From positions 1 through 30,364 of the forward strand of contig JBFIHZ010000007.1 of assembly GCA_041601535.1 (NCBI GenBank): a stretch of 30,364 nucleotides of DNA, in the 5' to 3' direction. Below, one piece after another: positions 1-8,121 of the stretch. The stretch comes from JBFIHZ01 sp041601535. Its GTDB lineage: Bacteria; Pseudomonadota; Gammaproteobacteria; Xanthomonadales; SZUA-36. A program made the position numbers and the translations under genes. The notes beneath the pieces were generated by a model. That model ran no database searches and had not been told where the DNA came from. It was given only the letters and a program-made list of their open reading frames with translations. The first letter of the stretch is position 1. Each line of letters begins with the position of its first letter.

Positions 1-957
1 CGCGACTACCTTGATGGCCGCCGCTTCCGTTATACCCCGCCCATGCGCCTGTATATTTTTTCCAGCATGATTTTCTTTGTGCTGGCGGCCACGCTGGCGG
101 GCAGCGCCATTGATATTTCCAGTTCGAACGAAGGCGAAGGCAAAACCTTCCAGCTGGGCGTGAATGAAGATAACGGTTCAGAGGTTGAAAAGGAGCTTCA
201 GGCCGCGGCAGCTACCCTCGAACACAGCAATCAGCAGGCAGACCCTGCAATCGAGGGTAGCCCTGACGTCAGCGCCGATCACTCCCCGGCTGAGCCTGCC
301 GAAGCGCCCTTCTCCGGCGCTGATGAATCCGCTGCCCCTGACGCCGACGCGGCATCAGGTTCCGGCAACACGGACGAGCACTCAGGCTGGGAAGGCATCA
401 GTTTTGGCGATAAACCCTGGCACCGCGAAACCAACCCGCTGATTATCCCCGGCGTGCCGGCCTGGGTGAATGACTGGGTGAACGATGAAATTGAAGAGTC
501 GCCACAAAAAGAAAAGGAAATCGAGGACAACCCCAACCTGATCATCGAAAAGATGTTCGACGTGCTGCCGATAACGGTTTTTATTTTGCTGCCGCTGGTC
601 GCCCTGCTGTTCAAGTTCTGGTACCTGTTTGCCGGCAAATACTACGTGGAGCACCTGATCCATGCTCTGCACAATCATTCGTTTCTGTTCGTGGTATTTA
701 TCCTGACCCTGCTGGTGGATTCGCTGGCCAGCTGGCTGGAACCCGGTGAGCAGGGGCCGTACAGCACGTTTTCATCCTGGTTCACCAGCATCCTGCTGCT
801 GTGGATGCCCATCTATTTGCTGATTTCGCTGAAAACGGTGTACCGGCAGGGCTGGTTCCTGACCTTTGCCAAGTTCAGCCTGATTGGTATTTCCTACCTG
901 GTGCTACTGGTGTTTATGAGCGGGCTGACGGCGCTGGTAAGTTTCGTGTTGCTGTAG
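1..957 (+). CDS. DUF3667 family membrane protein (5' truncated)
   Basis: The reading frame is open from the first base of the window to the TAA at 955-957, so the true N-terminus lies outside. The first residues (YLDGRRFRYTPPMRLYIF) and the later KYYVEHLIHALHNHSF segment match what I know of the DUF3667 family, whose N-terminus normally carries a zinc ribbon; that part is not visible here. There is one hydrophobic helix near residues 17-37, then about 140 residues of acidic, Ala/Ser/Glu-rich low-complexity sequence. At least four helices follow in the C-terminal half. It is an inner-membrane protein of unknown function. An ATG at position 43 could be taken for a start, but it falls inside the conserved family segment and has no ribosome binding site. 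Confidence 0.75.
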   Translation, partial: RDYLDGRRFRYTPPMRLYIFSSMIFFVLAATLAGSAIDISSSNEGEGKTFQLGVNEDNGSEVEKELQAAAATLEHSNQQADPAIEGSPDVSADHSPAEPAEAPFSGADESAAPDADAASGSGNTDEHSGWEGISFGDKPWHRETNPLIIPGVPAWVNDWVNDEIEESPQKEKEIEDNPNLIIEKMFDVLPITVFILLPLVALLFKFWYLFAGKYYVEHLIHALHNHSFLFVVFILTLLVDSLASWLEPGEQGPYSTFSSWFTSILLLWMPIYLLISLKTVYRQGWFLTFAKFSLIGISYLVLLVFMSGLTALVSFVLL

Positions 958-1073
958 CGCCAGGTAACTGCCGACTGCCGGGTAGTGCCGGATTCATATT
1001 CCAATTGAGCTGAGATGGGCCTGCCCCGGGTGAGCGGAACCAGGCCCTATTGACTGAACGGGCGGCAGGTGCC

Positions 1074-2444
1074 TCAGCCGTAGCGTTTCTGCAGGTAACG
1101 GAACACGGCGCGCAGACCCAGCGCTTCACCGCCTTCAGGGCGGCCGGTGCGGTTGGACTGGTTCCAGGCAAAGGTGTCGATATGCACCCATGGCGTGTCC
1201 GCCGTGACAAATTGCTGCAGGAACAACGCGGCGGTGATGCAGCCGCCGTAACTGCTTTTCGATGAATTGTTCAGGTCGGCGATCGGGCTTTTCATCTGCT
1301 CCAGATAGGGCTGGTACAGCGGCATGATCCACAGCGGGTCTTCCACTTCTTCGCCGGCCGCAAATATACCCGCGGCCACTTCATCGTCGCTGCTGAACAG
1401 CGGCGGCAGGTCGGCACCCAGCGCCACTCTGGCCGCGCCGGTCAGGGTGGCGAAATCAATCACCAGATCCGGCGACGCTTCGCATGCATAGGCCAGCGCA
1501 TCAGACAGAACCACACGGCCTTCAGCGTCTGTGTTGCCAATTTCCACCGTCAGGCCCTTGCGCGTGGGGATGATGTCGCCCGGGCGGTAGGCATTGCCGG
1601 CTACCGGGTTCTCTACCGCCGGAATCAGCAGCTGCAGCCGCACCGGCAGCTGGTGCTGCATCACCAGCCGCGCCAGTGCCAACGCATGTGCCGCCCCGCC
1701 CATGTCTTTTTTCATCAGGATCATGCCGGATGACGGCTTCAAATCCAGCCCGCCGGTATCGAAACACACACCCTTGCCCACCAGGCTGACCAGCGGAGCG
1801 TTTTCATCGCCCCAGGTCAGTTCCACCAGCCGGGGTTCGCTGGCGGACGCGCGGCCCACCGCATGGATGGCCGGGAAACGGTCGTTCAGCAGTTCCTGCC
1901 CGATCACGCTGCGGCAGTGCGCTTCCATTGCATCGGCTTCAACCTGTACCGCATCGGCCAGTTGTTCCGGCCCCATATGCTCGGTCGGGGTGTTGACCAG
2001 GTCGCGCACCAGGCACTGAGCAGCGCACAATGGCTGCACCACCGCGGCGACTTCGGGGCTGAGCAACAAGGTGCGGCCACGCCGGTCGCTCTTCTTGTAA
2101 CGGTCGAAGCGGTAGGCCGCCAGGCCCCAGCCCAGGCTGGCCAGACAGACCTGTTCATCATTCCAGTCCGAATCGAGTGTATAACTGCCACCGGGCAGGT
2201 TGGACCAGATGGCTGCCAGTTGCATCAGCCAGCCTTTTTCCTGCATGCCGAACAGGCAGCTGACTACATTGCCCTCCTTATCGGGCAAAGCCAGACATTG
2301 CCCCGGTTTGGCTGTAAAACCGGCCGCTTTCACCCAGCGCTGATGGTGCTCGCTGGCATGGTTCAGCCAGCCGGCCAGCGTGTCTTCACGCAAGGGCAAC
2401 AAGGCAATGGCGCCATCATGTTTTCGCTCAACCTGGTACGTCAC
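1074..2444 (-). CDS. Leucyl aminopeptidase family protein (M17)
   Basis: This is a cytoplasmic M17 metallo-aminopeptidase of 456 residues that removes N-terminal amino acids from peptides using two metal ions. The catalytic C-terminal half is intact. K224, D229, K236, D247, D306, E308 and R310 keep the spacing of the E. coli PepA active site, in GKGVCFDTGG and the family signature NTDAEGRVVLSDALAYA. The N-terminal half is divergent and shorter than in PepA (503 residues), as in PepB-like members. The start is GTG at 2444, supported by an AGGAG six bases upstream. It is convergent with the DUF3667 gene. The imperfect dyad at 1017-1047 between them (GGGCCTG/CAGGCCC) has no T-run. Confidence 0.93.
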   Translation of the reverse strand: MTYQVERKHDGAIALLPLREDTLAGWLNHASEHHQRWVKAAGFTAKPGQCLALPDKEGNVVSCLFGMQEKGWLMQLAAIWSNLPGGSYTLDSDWNDEQVCLASLGWGLAAYRFDRYKKSDRRGRTLLLSPEVAAVVQPLCAAQCLVRDLVNTPTEHMGPEQLADAVQVEADAMEAHCRSVIGQELLNDRFPAIHAVGRASASEPRLVELTWGDENAPLVSLVGKGVCFDTGGLDLKPSSGMILMKKDMGGAAHALALARLVMQHQLPVRLQLLIPAVENPVAGNAYRPGDIIPTRKGLTVEIGNTDAEGRVVLSDALAYACEASPDLVIDFATLTGAARVALGADLPPLFSSDDEVAAGIFAAGEEVEDPLWIMPLYQPYLEQMKSPIADLNNSSKSSYGGCITAALFLQQFVTADTPWVHIDTFAWNQSNRTGRPEGGEALGLRAVFRYLQKRYG

Positions 2445-2620
2445 GTTAACTCCTGCAATTTACATTCTGAGGGGGTTGTGCCGGTCCTGTCTGCTACGCG
2501 GCCTGACAGGTGCCGTTCGGCAGGCAGCAGCATACACGCTGCAACAGGCCTTGCCCAAGCAGCCAGATGCGGCCCCGTCATTCCGCGGCCCGGGACCATG
2601 CTGCGACCGGCCAGGCCATG

Positions 2621-3985
2621 TCAATCAATGCGCGCCACGTAATCCCCGCCGTTACGGCGGATCTGCAGAAAGATTGGACCACTGGAGCTTTGCACGATAT
2701 CCTGCAAATCAGCCAGGCTTTGCACGCTCTGGCGATTGGCCCCGGTAATGATGTCGCCTGCCCGCAGACCCTTGCGCAGCAGCAGGCTGCCCGGTTCCAG
2801 CTCGGCCAGCAGCACACCCTTGACCCGATCGGCCCGCAGTTTGGCCGGCAGTTCTTCAAACCGTGCACCGTGCAAGCGGCCGTCAATCATGCCGCCGTCC
2901 AGTTCACGCAGTTCCGCCACACCGATACTTACCTGGCGCTCTTTCTGGTTGCGCTGCAGGGTGAGCTGGCGCTGCTCGCCGATCGGCAGCTGGCCCTCCA
3001 CGTTGTGAAACTCCTGCATGTTGCGCACCGGATATCCTGCAATGGAGGTAATCACATCGCCGGCCTGGATACCGGCGCGTTCGGCCGGTGAGTCATCCAC
3101 CACTTCCGCCACCAGCACACCTTGAGGTTTATCCAGACCAAAGGCCCCGGCCAGATCGGCGGTCAGATCCTGCACGTACAGGCCCAGGGTGCCGCGCCGT
3201 ACCTCACCGAACTCCTCCAGCTGTTCCATCACGTAGCGTGCCATCGCACTGGGTATGGCAAAGCCAATGCCCACGTTGCCACCGCTGGGGGTGAAAATGG
3301 CGCTGTTGATGCCCACCAGTTCACCGCGCAGGTTGATCAGCGCGCCGCCGGAATTTCCCGGGTTGATGGAGGCATCGGTCTGGATGAAGTTCTGGTATTC
3401 CAGGCCACGGAAACCGGCCCGGCCCAGCGCGCTGACAATGCCTGAGGTCACCGTCTGGCCCAGCCCGAACGGGTTACCCACGGCGACCACGAAATCGCCT
3501 ACGCGAAGTTCGTCAGAATCGGCCAGCGGCACGGCCTGCAAGCCATCGGTTTCGATGCGAACCATTGCCAGGTCTGTATCCGGGTCGGTACCAATCACCT
3601 CGGCACTGAAACTGCGGCCATCGGACAGAGTCACGGAAATATCATCCGCGCCGGCAATCACATGATTATTGGTCAGGATGTAACCCCGCTCGGCATCAAC
3701 GATCACGCCGGAACCCAGGCTTTGCGACACTCGCTCACGCGGCTGGTCGGGAACATTGAAAAAGCGCCGGAAAAACGGATCGTCCATCAGCGGACTGCGG
3801 ATGCGCACGCGCGTCTGGGTGTAGATATTTACCACCGACGGGGTAACTTTCTCCAGCACCGGTGCCAGTGAGGGTAAAGGCTCCCCATCCACAGCGTGAG
3901 GAAGGGCGGCCCAGCCGGCTGCCGGCAGCAGGAACAAGGACAATACAAACGCTCTGCAGCCATTGCCGCGGCACCATGCTTTCAT
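2621..3985 (-). CDS. degQ: Periplasmic serine protease, Do/DegQ (MucD) family
   Basis: This is a periplasmic protease-chaperone of 454 residues that degrades misfolded envelope proteins. A Sec signal peptide ends near residue 26 (AAGWA/ALPHA). The trypsin-like domain carries the triad H108 (TNNHVIAG), D138 (DPDTDLAM) and S212 (NPGNSGGAL). Two PDZ domains follow at about 265-355 and 365-450. The length matches E. coli DegQ (455). The frame stays open 57 codons further upstream, but the ATG at 3985 is preferred because it starts the signal peptide and has GAGAG upstream. A candidate sigma-E promoter ends 35 bases before the start. It may be called mucD, degP or degQ; the sequence alone does not separate these names. 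Confidence 0.93.
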   Translation of the reverse strand: MKAWCRGNGCRAFVLSLFLLPAAGWAALPHAVDGEPLPSLAPVLEKVTPSVVNIYTQTRVRIRSPLMDDPFFRRFFNVPDQPRERVSQSLGSGVIVDAERGYILTNNHVIAGADDISVTLSDGRSFSAEVIGTDPDTDLAMVRIETDGLQAVPLADSDELRVGDFVVAVGNPFGLGQTVTSGIVSALGRAGFRGLEYQNFIQTDASINPGNSGGALINLRGELVGINSAIFTPSGGNVGIGFAIPSAMARYVMEQLEEFGEVRRGTLGLYVQDLTADLAGAFGLDKPQGVLVAEVVDDSPAERAGIQAGDVITSIAGYPVRNMQEFHNVEGQLPIGEQRQLTLQRNQKERQVSIGVAELRELDGGMIDGRLHGARFEELPAKLRADRVKGVLLAELEPGSLLLRKGLRAGDIITGANRQSVQSLADLQDIVQSSSGPIFLQIRRNGGDYVARID

Positions 3986-4020
3986 AACGATGTAACTCTC
4001 TAGTTTGCTTAACCCGGGGA

Positions 4021-4048
4021 TTTGACCGGTGTGGTGCGCCCGAGTTCT
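4021..4048 (-). promoter_or_regulatory. Candidate sigma-E (RpoE/AlgU) promoter of degQ
   Basis: Read on the minus strand, AGAACTC (4048-4042) is followed after 16 bases by TCAAA (4025-4021). This resembles the extracytoplasmic sigma-E pattern (GGAACTT, about 16 bases, then TCnAA). The start site would be near 4014, leaving about 29 bases of leader before the degQ ATG. Envelope-stress control is typical for this protease family. A separate sigma-70-like TACAAT (4057-4052) lies just upstream but lacks a convincing -35 box. Confidence 0.42.
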
Positions 4049-4142
4049 GTTATTGTATGTTATCCGTCCAGCATTGCCCGCAGCCGGTCCGCAGGCCGGC
4101 CAATGACAACCCCGGCCCGGCCGGCGAGCCATACCAAGTGCT

Positions 4143-4170
4143 TGCCATTTAGCCAAAAACCGGATATATA
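4143..4170 (+). promoter_or_regulatory. Candidate sigma-70 promoter of the HNH gene
   Basis: TTGCCA (4143-4148) and TATATA (4165-4170) are separated by 16 bases. Transcription would start near 4177, giving about 65 bases of leader before the ATG at 4242. The leader contains the dyad at 4190-4207. Confidence 0.45.
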
Positions 4171-4189
4171 GCCTTTAAAGTGAAACAAA

Positions 4190-4207
4190 AGCACAATATC
4201 TTGTGCT
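4190..4207. repeat. Interrupted palindrome upstream of the HNH gene
   Basis: AGCACAA and TTGTGCT form perfect 7-base arms around TATC. The element lies about 13 bases downstream of the predicted start of transcription. It could be an operator or an RNA hairpin in the leader. I see no second copy in the window. Confidence 0.5.
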
Positions 4208-4241
4208 CCAGTTCATTTCCCCGTTGCGACAAGAGCAGTTT

Positions 4242-4850
4242 ATGGATCTTCAGCAGCAGGTTCTACGTACCGACGTTTCCGGCATGCCACTGGAATGGAT
4301 CGGGTATCAGCAGGCGGTCCGCTTGATTGCACTGGACCAGGTGAGCTATTCGCTCGGCAAAACCCTGTACCGCATCCACGGCGGCATCAATGCCATCAGC
4401 GGTCAGCGCAGCGTCATCGAAGTCAATGCCATCGTTGCCTGCTGGGGCCACCACCCGCACGCTCACTTGTTTTCCAGCCACTACACGCCGCCGCTCAGTA
4501 ACAAGGCATTGTTCCGCCGCGACCAAAGCCTGTGCCTGTACTGCGGTGAGAAATTCCCCAACTTTCTGTTGTCACGCGACCACGTAAAACCGCTCAGCCA
4601 GGGTGGCAAGGATAAATGGTCCAACGTGGTTACCGCCTGCAAACGCTGCAATAACCACAAAGCCGGCCGCACGCCGGAACAGGCAAGCATGGAATTGCTG
4701 GCGATTCCATTCACCCCCACACATGCTGAATACATTTACCTGCAGGGGCGCAAAATCCTGGCCGACCAGATGGAATTTTTGCTGGCGCACTTCCCGCGCA
4801 ACAGCGTATTACGCCAGCGGGTGGAAAACGGGCAGGCACTGCTGGCCTGA
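4242..4850 (+). CDS. HNH endonuclease
   Basis: This is a 202-residue protein with a zinc-bound HNH nuclease domain at about 95-145. The key parts are C98-x-x-C101, the D113-H114 pair (SRDHVKPLSQGG), N128 and C133-x-x-C136 followed by N138-H139. It is expected to cut DNA, but its natural substrate cannot be read from sequence. The N-terminal 95 residues and C-terminal 55 residues match no domain I recognise. The ATG at 4242 is preferred, with weak AAGAG upstream; an in-frame GTG at 4203 would add 13 residues but falls inside the 4190-4207 dyad. The 5'-3' exonuclease gene starts 20 bases after the stop. This type of protein is often a chromosomal housekeeping gene in gammaproteobacteria rather than a mobile element. 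Confidence 0.88.
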   Translation: MDLQQQVLRTDVSGMPLEWIGYQQAVRLIALDQVSYSLGKTLYRIHGGINAISGQRSVIEVNAIVACWGHHPHAHLFSSHYTPPLSNKALFRRDQSLCLYCGEKFPNFLLSRDHVKPLSQGGKDKWSNVVTACKRCNNHKAGRTPEQASMELLAIPFTPTHAEYIYLQGRKILADQMEFLLAHFPRNSVLRQRVENGQALLA

Positions 4851-4870
4851 TCGCTTTATAATCGGGTGGC

Positions 4871-5770
4871 ATGAGCCCTGCCGCCCCCAACCTCGAGCCC
4901 GTTTACCTGGTCGATGCCAGCGTGTACATTTTCCGCGCCTGGTTTTCCATGCCGGACGAATTCACCACAGCCAATGGCGAACCAACCAATGCGGCCTATG
5001 GGTTTTGCGGATTTCTGTGCAGCCTGCTGGAACAGACATCGGCGCAACACGTGGGCGTGGCGTTTGATGAATCACTGACCACCAGTTACCGCAACGAAAT
5101 CTACCCCGAGTACAAGGCCAACCGTGAGCCAGCGCCGGAAGAACTGAAACGGCAATTTGCCTGGGCCCGGGCCATTGCCGAAGCCATGGGCCTTAAATGC
5201 TTTGCCGACCCGCGCTTTGAGGCCGATGACCTGATCGGCACGCTGGCCGGGCACTGGCGCGCGCGTGGCCACCCGGTCTGTGTGGTTACCAGCGACAAGG
5301 ACCTGGCGCAGCTGGTGCAGGAAGGCGATCACTGGTGGGATTTCTCACGCAACCAGCGTCTCGGTACCGCCCAGGTGAAGGAAAAATTCGGCGTGCGGCC
5401 CGATCAGATCGCACACTACCTGGCGCTGACCGGCGATGCGGTGGACAACATCCCCGGTGTGCCGGGTGTGGGCGCCAAATCAGCGTCCGCCCTGCTACAG
5501 CATTTCGATGATATTGAAACCCTGTATGACCGGCTGGAGGAAGTACAGCACCTGAGCATACGCGGCGCCAAATCGCTGCAGAAAAAACTGCACGACAACC
5601 GCGAGGCCGCCGAACTGGCGCTGCGGCTGACGCTGATCCACACCCAGGTGGAATCCGCCCTGGCCGCGCCGGACATCAGCCGTAATACGGTGGACACCGC
5701 CAGCCTGAACCGGCTGTTTGATGAATTGCGTTTTGGCGGCATGCTGCGGCAGCGCTGCCTGCGCTGCTGA
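4871..5770 (+). CDS. 5'-3' exonuclease / flap endonuclease (Pol I N-domain type)
   Basis: This is a 299-residue stand-alone homologue of the 5' nuclease domain of DNA polymerase I, expected to cut 5' flaps or RNA primers using two metal ions. The acidic active-site residues are present: D15, D66, E117, D119, D120, D142, D144, D189 and D192. The YKANRE motif at 81-86 and the helix-three-turn-helix DNA clamp at about 188-209 (DNIPGVPGVGAKSA) are also present. It is longer than E. coli Xni/ExoIX (251), so I give no symbol. The ATG at 4871 has no properly spaced ribosome binding site, but the next Met (27) falls after D15. A TATAAT lies 8 bases before the ATG. It may be expressed with the HNH gene or from a leaderless message. 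Confidence 0.9.
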   Translation: MSPAAPNLEPVYLVDASVYIFRAWFSMPDEFTTANGEPTNAAYGFCGFLCSLLEQTSAQHVGVAFDESLTTSYRNEIYPEYKANREPAPEELKRQFAWARAIAEAMGLKCFADPRFEADDLIGTLAGHWRARGHPVCVVTSDKDLAQLVQEGDHWWDFSRNQRLGTAQVKEKFGVRPDQIAHYLALTGDAVDNIPGVPGVGAKSASALLQHFDDIETLYDRLEEVQHLSIRGAKSLQKKLHDNREAAELALRLTLIHTQVESALAAPDISRNTVDTASLNRLFDELRFGGMLRQRCLRC

Positions 5771-5821
5771 CGGGTTTCAGCCGCCGCAGCCCGCAGCAGC
5801 AGGCTGGCGGCCCAATATTTG

Positions 5822-5843
5822 ACCGGTTACTGTAACGGTTTTT
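5822..5843 (+). terminator. Weak intrinsic terminator after the exonuclease gene
   Basis: ACC(g)GTTA and TAACGGT pair as 7 bp with one bulged G and a CTG loop, followed by a run of five T. A larger GC-rich dyad (GCCGCC 5780-5785 with GGCGGC 5806-5811) lies just upstream. The next gene is convergent, so termination here makes sense. Confidence 0.4.
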
Positions 5844-5857
5844 GGTAAGCGCCTGCG

Positions 5858-7318
5858 TCAGTTCTTTTTGGCTTTCTTGCCTTCGGGGTTGCCAAAGGTA
5901 TCTTCATTGAACTTGCGCTGTTCAACCGGGATCATGTTTTTATCCGGCAGCAGCGGCGACACCAGCACCCTGACTTCGGCCGGGCCTTCATTGGCACCCG
6001 GCATATTGGAACTGGCGAAGTAATAGACGTGATCGCCATGCACTGTGCCCAGTGAGGGCGCATTGAACAGCTCCGACCCGGAGGCCAGCGGCGCCACGTT
6101 GTTCACGGACAGGCCGCTGGGGTCCAGCTCCAGCCGCATCAGCCGCTGCGGGCGTATACCGTTTTGCAGCATGAACAGGTTGCCGTCCTTGAAGGAAAGA
6201 CCCGAAATGCCAGCCAGGTTCAGATTGTCAGGCACGCCCAGCATGCCGGAGCCCTGGATTTTCAGATCCACCACCATAATACCCTTGGCCGCGTCGGCCA
6301 GGTACAGGGTGGTACCGGAATCCGACAGGGTCATATCGCGGAATCCCACCAGGTCCTTGTTGGCCAGGTAAGGGGTCAGCGCGTCGGCATCGGCCGCCTT
6401 TTGAAACAGCAACGGCATGGCGCGGTCTATCACGAAGACATCCCCGTCCGGCGTCACCACCGGGCTGGCGGGCACATGCGGCAGACCATCCACCGGCACG
6501 AAATACCGCTTCAACAGTTTCAGGCTGGCCAGGTCAAACTCGAACAGCGCACCGCGGCCCAGATCGGTTGGCACCAGCTTTTTAAAAGCAGGCAGAGCGG
6601 CACTGCTGAGCCACAGACGTTTGCGCTGGGCATCCACTGCGATGCCGGTGATTGCCCACAGTCCATTGTCATCGTTGGCTTCAATCAATGCCTTGGCATT
6701 ACCGTCGGTACCTACCGCCCACACCGTGCCGCTATCCACTGAACCCACCAGGAATTTCTCCCGGCTGGGGTCCCAGGCAATGGCCTCGGGCTGAGCGTCC
6801 TCCGCCGGCAGGGTAAAGGCCACCCGCGCGACACCCATCGGTTCTTCCGCCTTGATCAACAGGTCGTTGATGTAGGTGTAGACCTCGGTATCGCGGATGC
6901 TCAGGGTGTCATCGGTGGAATTGAAATCGTAGGCCAGACCCTGCTGCTGCATTTTATGCATGTAGTTGTAGGCCGTGCGCGGGCGGTTCAGCAACGCCGC
7001 GCCAATGACCATACCGGCCAGATACTGGGGCTCATAGGGCCGCTTCTCCCGCAGTTTCATGGTCGCCTGCATAAAACGCAGGTGATTGCCTTCCTCGTAA
7101 GACTTGATGGCCAGTGCCTGCAGGCCGGCGACGTCGTCCGGAAACAGTTTCTTGCGCGGCTGGCCTTTTCTGGCGGCTGGCTGGGAGTTGGCCTGATCTG
7201 TGGCCTGCTCAGTCGTTTGTGCGGTGGACTGATCAGCAGCAGGTTCGGCGCTGAACGCCTGGGCGGGCAACGCGAGCAGCAGTACCACCAGGGCTGTGGC
7301 TGTAGTTTTCGATAACAT
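5858..7318 (-). CDS. Secreted protein with predicted beta-propeller repeats
   Basis: This is a 486-residue exported protein. It has a Sec signal peptide (LVVLLLALPAQAFSA) and then a Gln/Thr/Ala-rich low-complexity linker at about 25-50. A helical region follows at about 60-160, which looks like an alpha-helical repeat. From about 165 on there are repeated blade-like units such as EAIAWDPSREKFLVGSVDSG, GIAVDAQRKRLWLSSA, VVTPDGDVFVIDR, MTLSDSGTTLYLADA and ISGLSFKDGNLFML. This spacing resembles SMP-30/NHL-type six-bladed propellers. No catalytic or metal site is obvious and I do not recognise the protein. The start is supported by GGGA seven bases upstream of the ATG. It is divergent from the Nudix gene. 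Confidence 0.7.
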   Translation of the reverse strand: MLSKTTATALVVLLLALPAQAFSAEPAADQSTAQTTEQATDQANSQPAARKGQPRKKLFPDDVAGLQALAIKSYEEGNHLRFMQATMKLREKRPYEPQYLAGMVIGAALLNRPRTAYNYMHKMQQQGLAYDFNSTDDTLSIRDTEVYTYINDLLIKAEEPMGVARVAFTLPAEDAQPEAIAWDPSREKFLVGSVDSGTVWAVGTDGNAKALIEANDDNGLWAITGIAVDAQRKRLWLSSAALPAFKKLVPTDLGRGALFEFDLASLKLLKRYFVPVDGLPHVPASPVVTPDGDVFVIDRAMPLLFQKAADADALTPYLANKDLVGFRDMTLSDSGTTLYLADAAKGIMVVDLKIQGSGMLGVPDNLNLAGISGLSFKDGNLFMLQNGIRPQRLMRLELDPSGLSVNNVAPLASGSELFNAPSLGTVHGDHVYYFASSNMPGANEGPAEVRVLVSPLLPDKNMIPVEQRKFNEDTFGNPEGKKAKKN

Positions 7319-7508
7319 AATAGTTCCCGGGAAAAGCGAATGCCGGCCAGGCCGGCAGTTTCAATACCGCTGTTTGAACGTCCTCGCGGCCAATGGTTCA
7401 CCGGCCCCGCCTGCGACGCAACCAACAAACCGGCGAATGTCCATGCATGGCGGTACGCGCAGGGGCAAAGGTACAATCAGGCAATTTTAACAGAACGAAG
7501 CACAGCGA

Positions 7509-8045
7509 ATGAAACCGAAAACACTTTATGGCGGGCGCTATCTCAGCCTGTTGGACCAGGATGGCTGGGAATACGCCAGCAGGGTGAATGCATCAGGCGT
7601 GGTGGTTATCATCGCGGTTACCCCGGAGCATCAGCTGGTATTGGTAGAACAGTACCGCGTGCCGGTCGGCAGCACCGTAATCGAACTGCCGGCCGGGCTG
7701 GTCGGCGACGTCGACGACCCTTCCGAATCGCTGTTGCGCGCGGCGCGCCGCGAACTGCTGGAAGAAACCGGCTTTGAAGCGGCCGAATGGGACATCATGA
7801 TGTCCTGTCCCAGTTCGGCCGGCATGAGCGATGAGGTGATTACCTTTGTCTGGGCGCGTGGCCTGCAGCGCAGCGGCGCGGGTGGCGGTGACAGCAGCGA
7901 GGACATCACCGTACACCTGGTACCGGTGGAACAGGTGGAACAATGGATCGCCGGCAAGCAGGCACGGGGCATTCCGGCAGACCCCAAAATCTTCACCACG
8001 CTGTTCTGGCTGGCGCGGGACTACCCCGGCCTGGTGAGCCAATAG
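7509..8045 (+). CDS. Nudix hydrolase (ADP-ribose pyrophosphatase-like)
   Basis: This 178-residue Nudix enzyme probably hydrolyses ADP-ribose or a related nucleoside diphosphate sugar. The Nudix box has the RELLEETGF core and the ELPAG lead-in (VIELPAGLVGD) typical of the ADP-ribose pyrophosphatase branch. There are six residues rather than five between the first Gly and the first Glu of the box, a small departure from GX5EX7REUXEEXGU. The start ATG at 7509 has no strong ribosome binding site, though the protein begins in the usual family place (MKPKTLYGGRYLSLLDQDGWEYA). A TACAAT at 7472-7477 may be a -10 box but has no good -35. It lies 76 bases upstream of the asparaginase gene. Confidence 0.88.
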   Translation: MKPKTLYGGRYLSLLDQDGWEYASRVNASGVVVIIAVTPEHQLVLVEQYRVPVGSTVIELPAGLVGDVDDPSESLLRAARRELLEETGFEAAEWDIMMSCPSSAGMSDEVITFVWARGLQRSGAGGGDSSEDITVHLVPVEQVEQWIAGKQARGIPADPKIFTTLFWLARDYPGLVSQ

Positions 8046-8121
8046 CCAGGCACGTAAGCTTATTGACCCAACCCGTCGATGGCGGCACGATGCAAAAACA
8101 CAGTAACAAGGAACATCACTC

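Noticed and set aside
1863..2642. 259-codon plus-strand open frame opposite the M17 aminopeptidase
   Set aside because: The minus strand carries intact catalytic motifs here, and the plus-strand product resembles no family.
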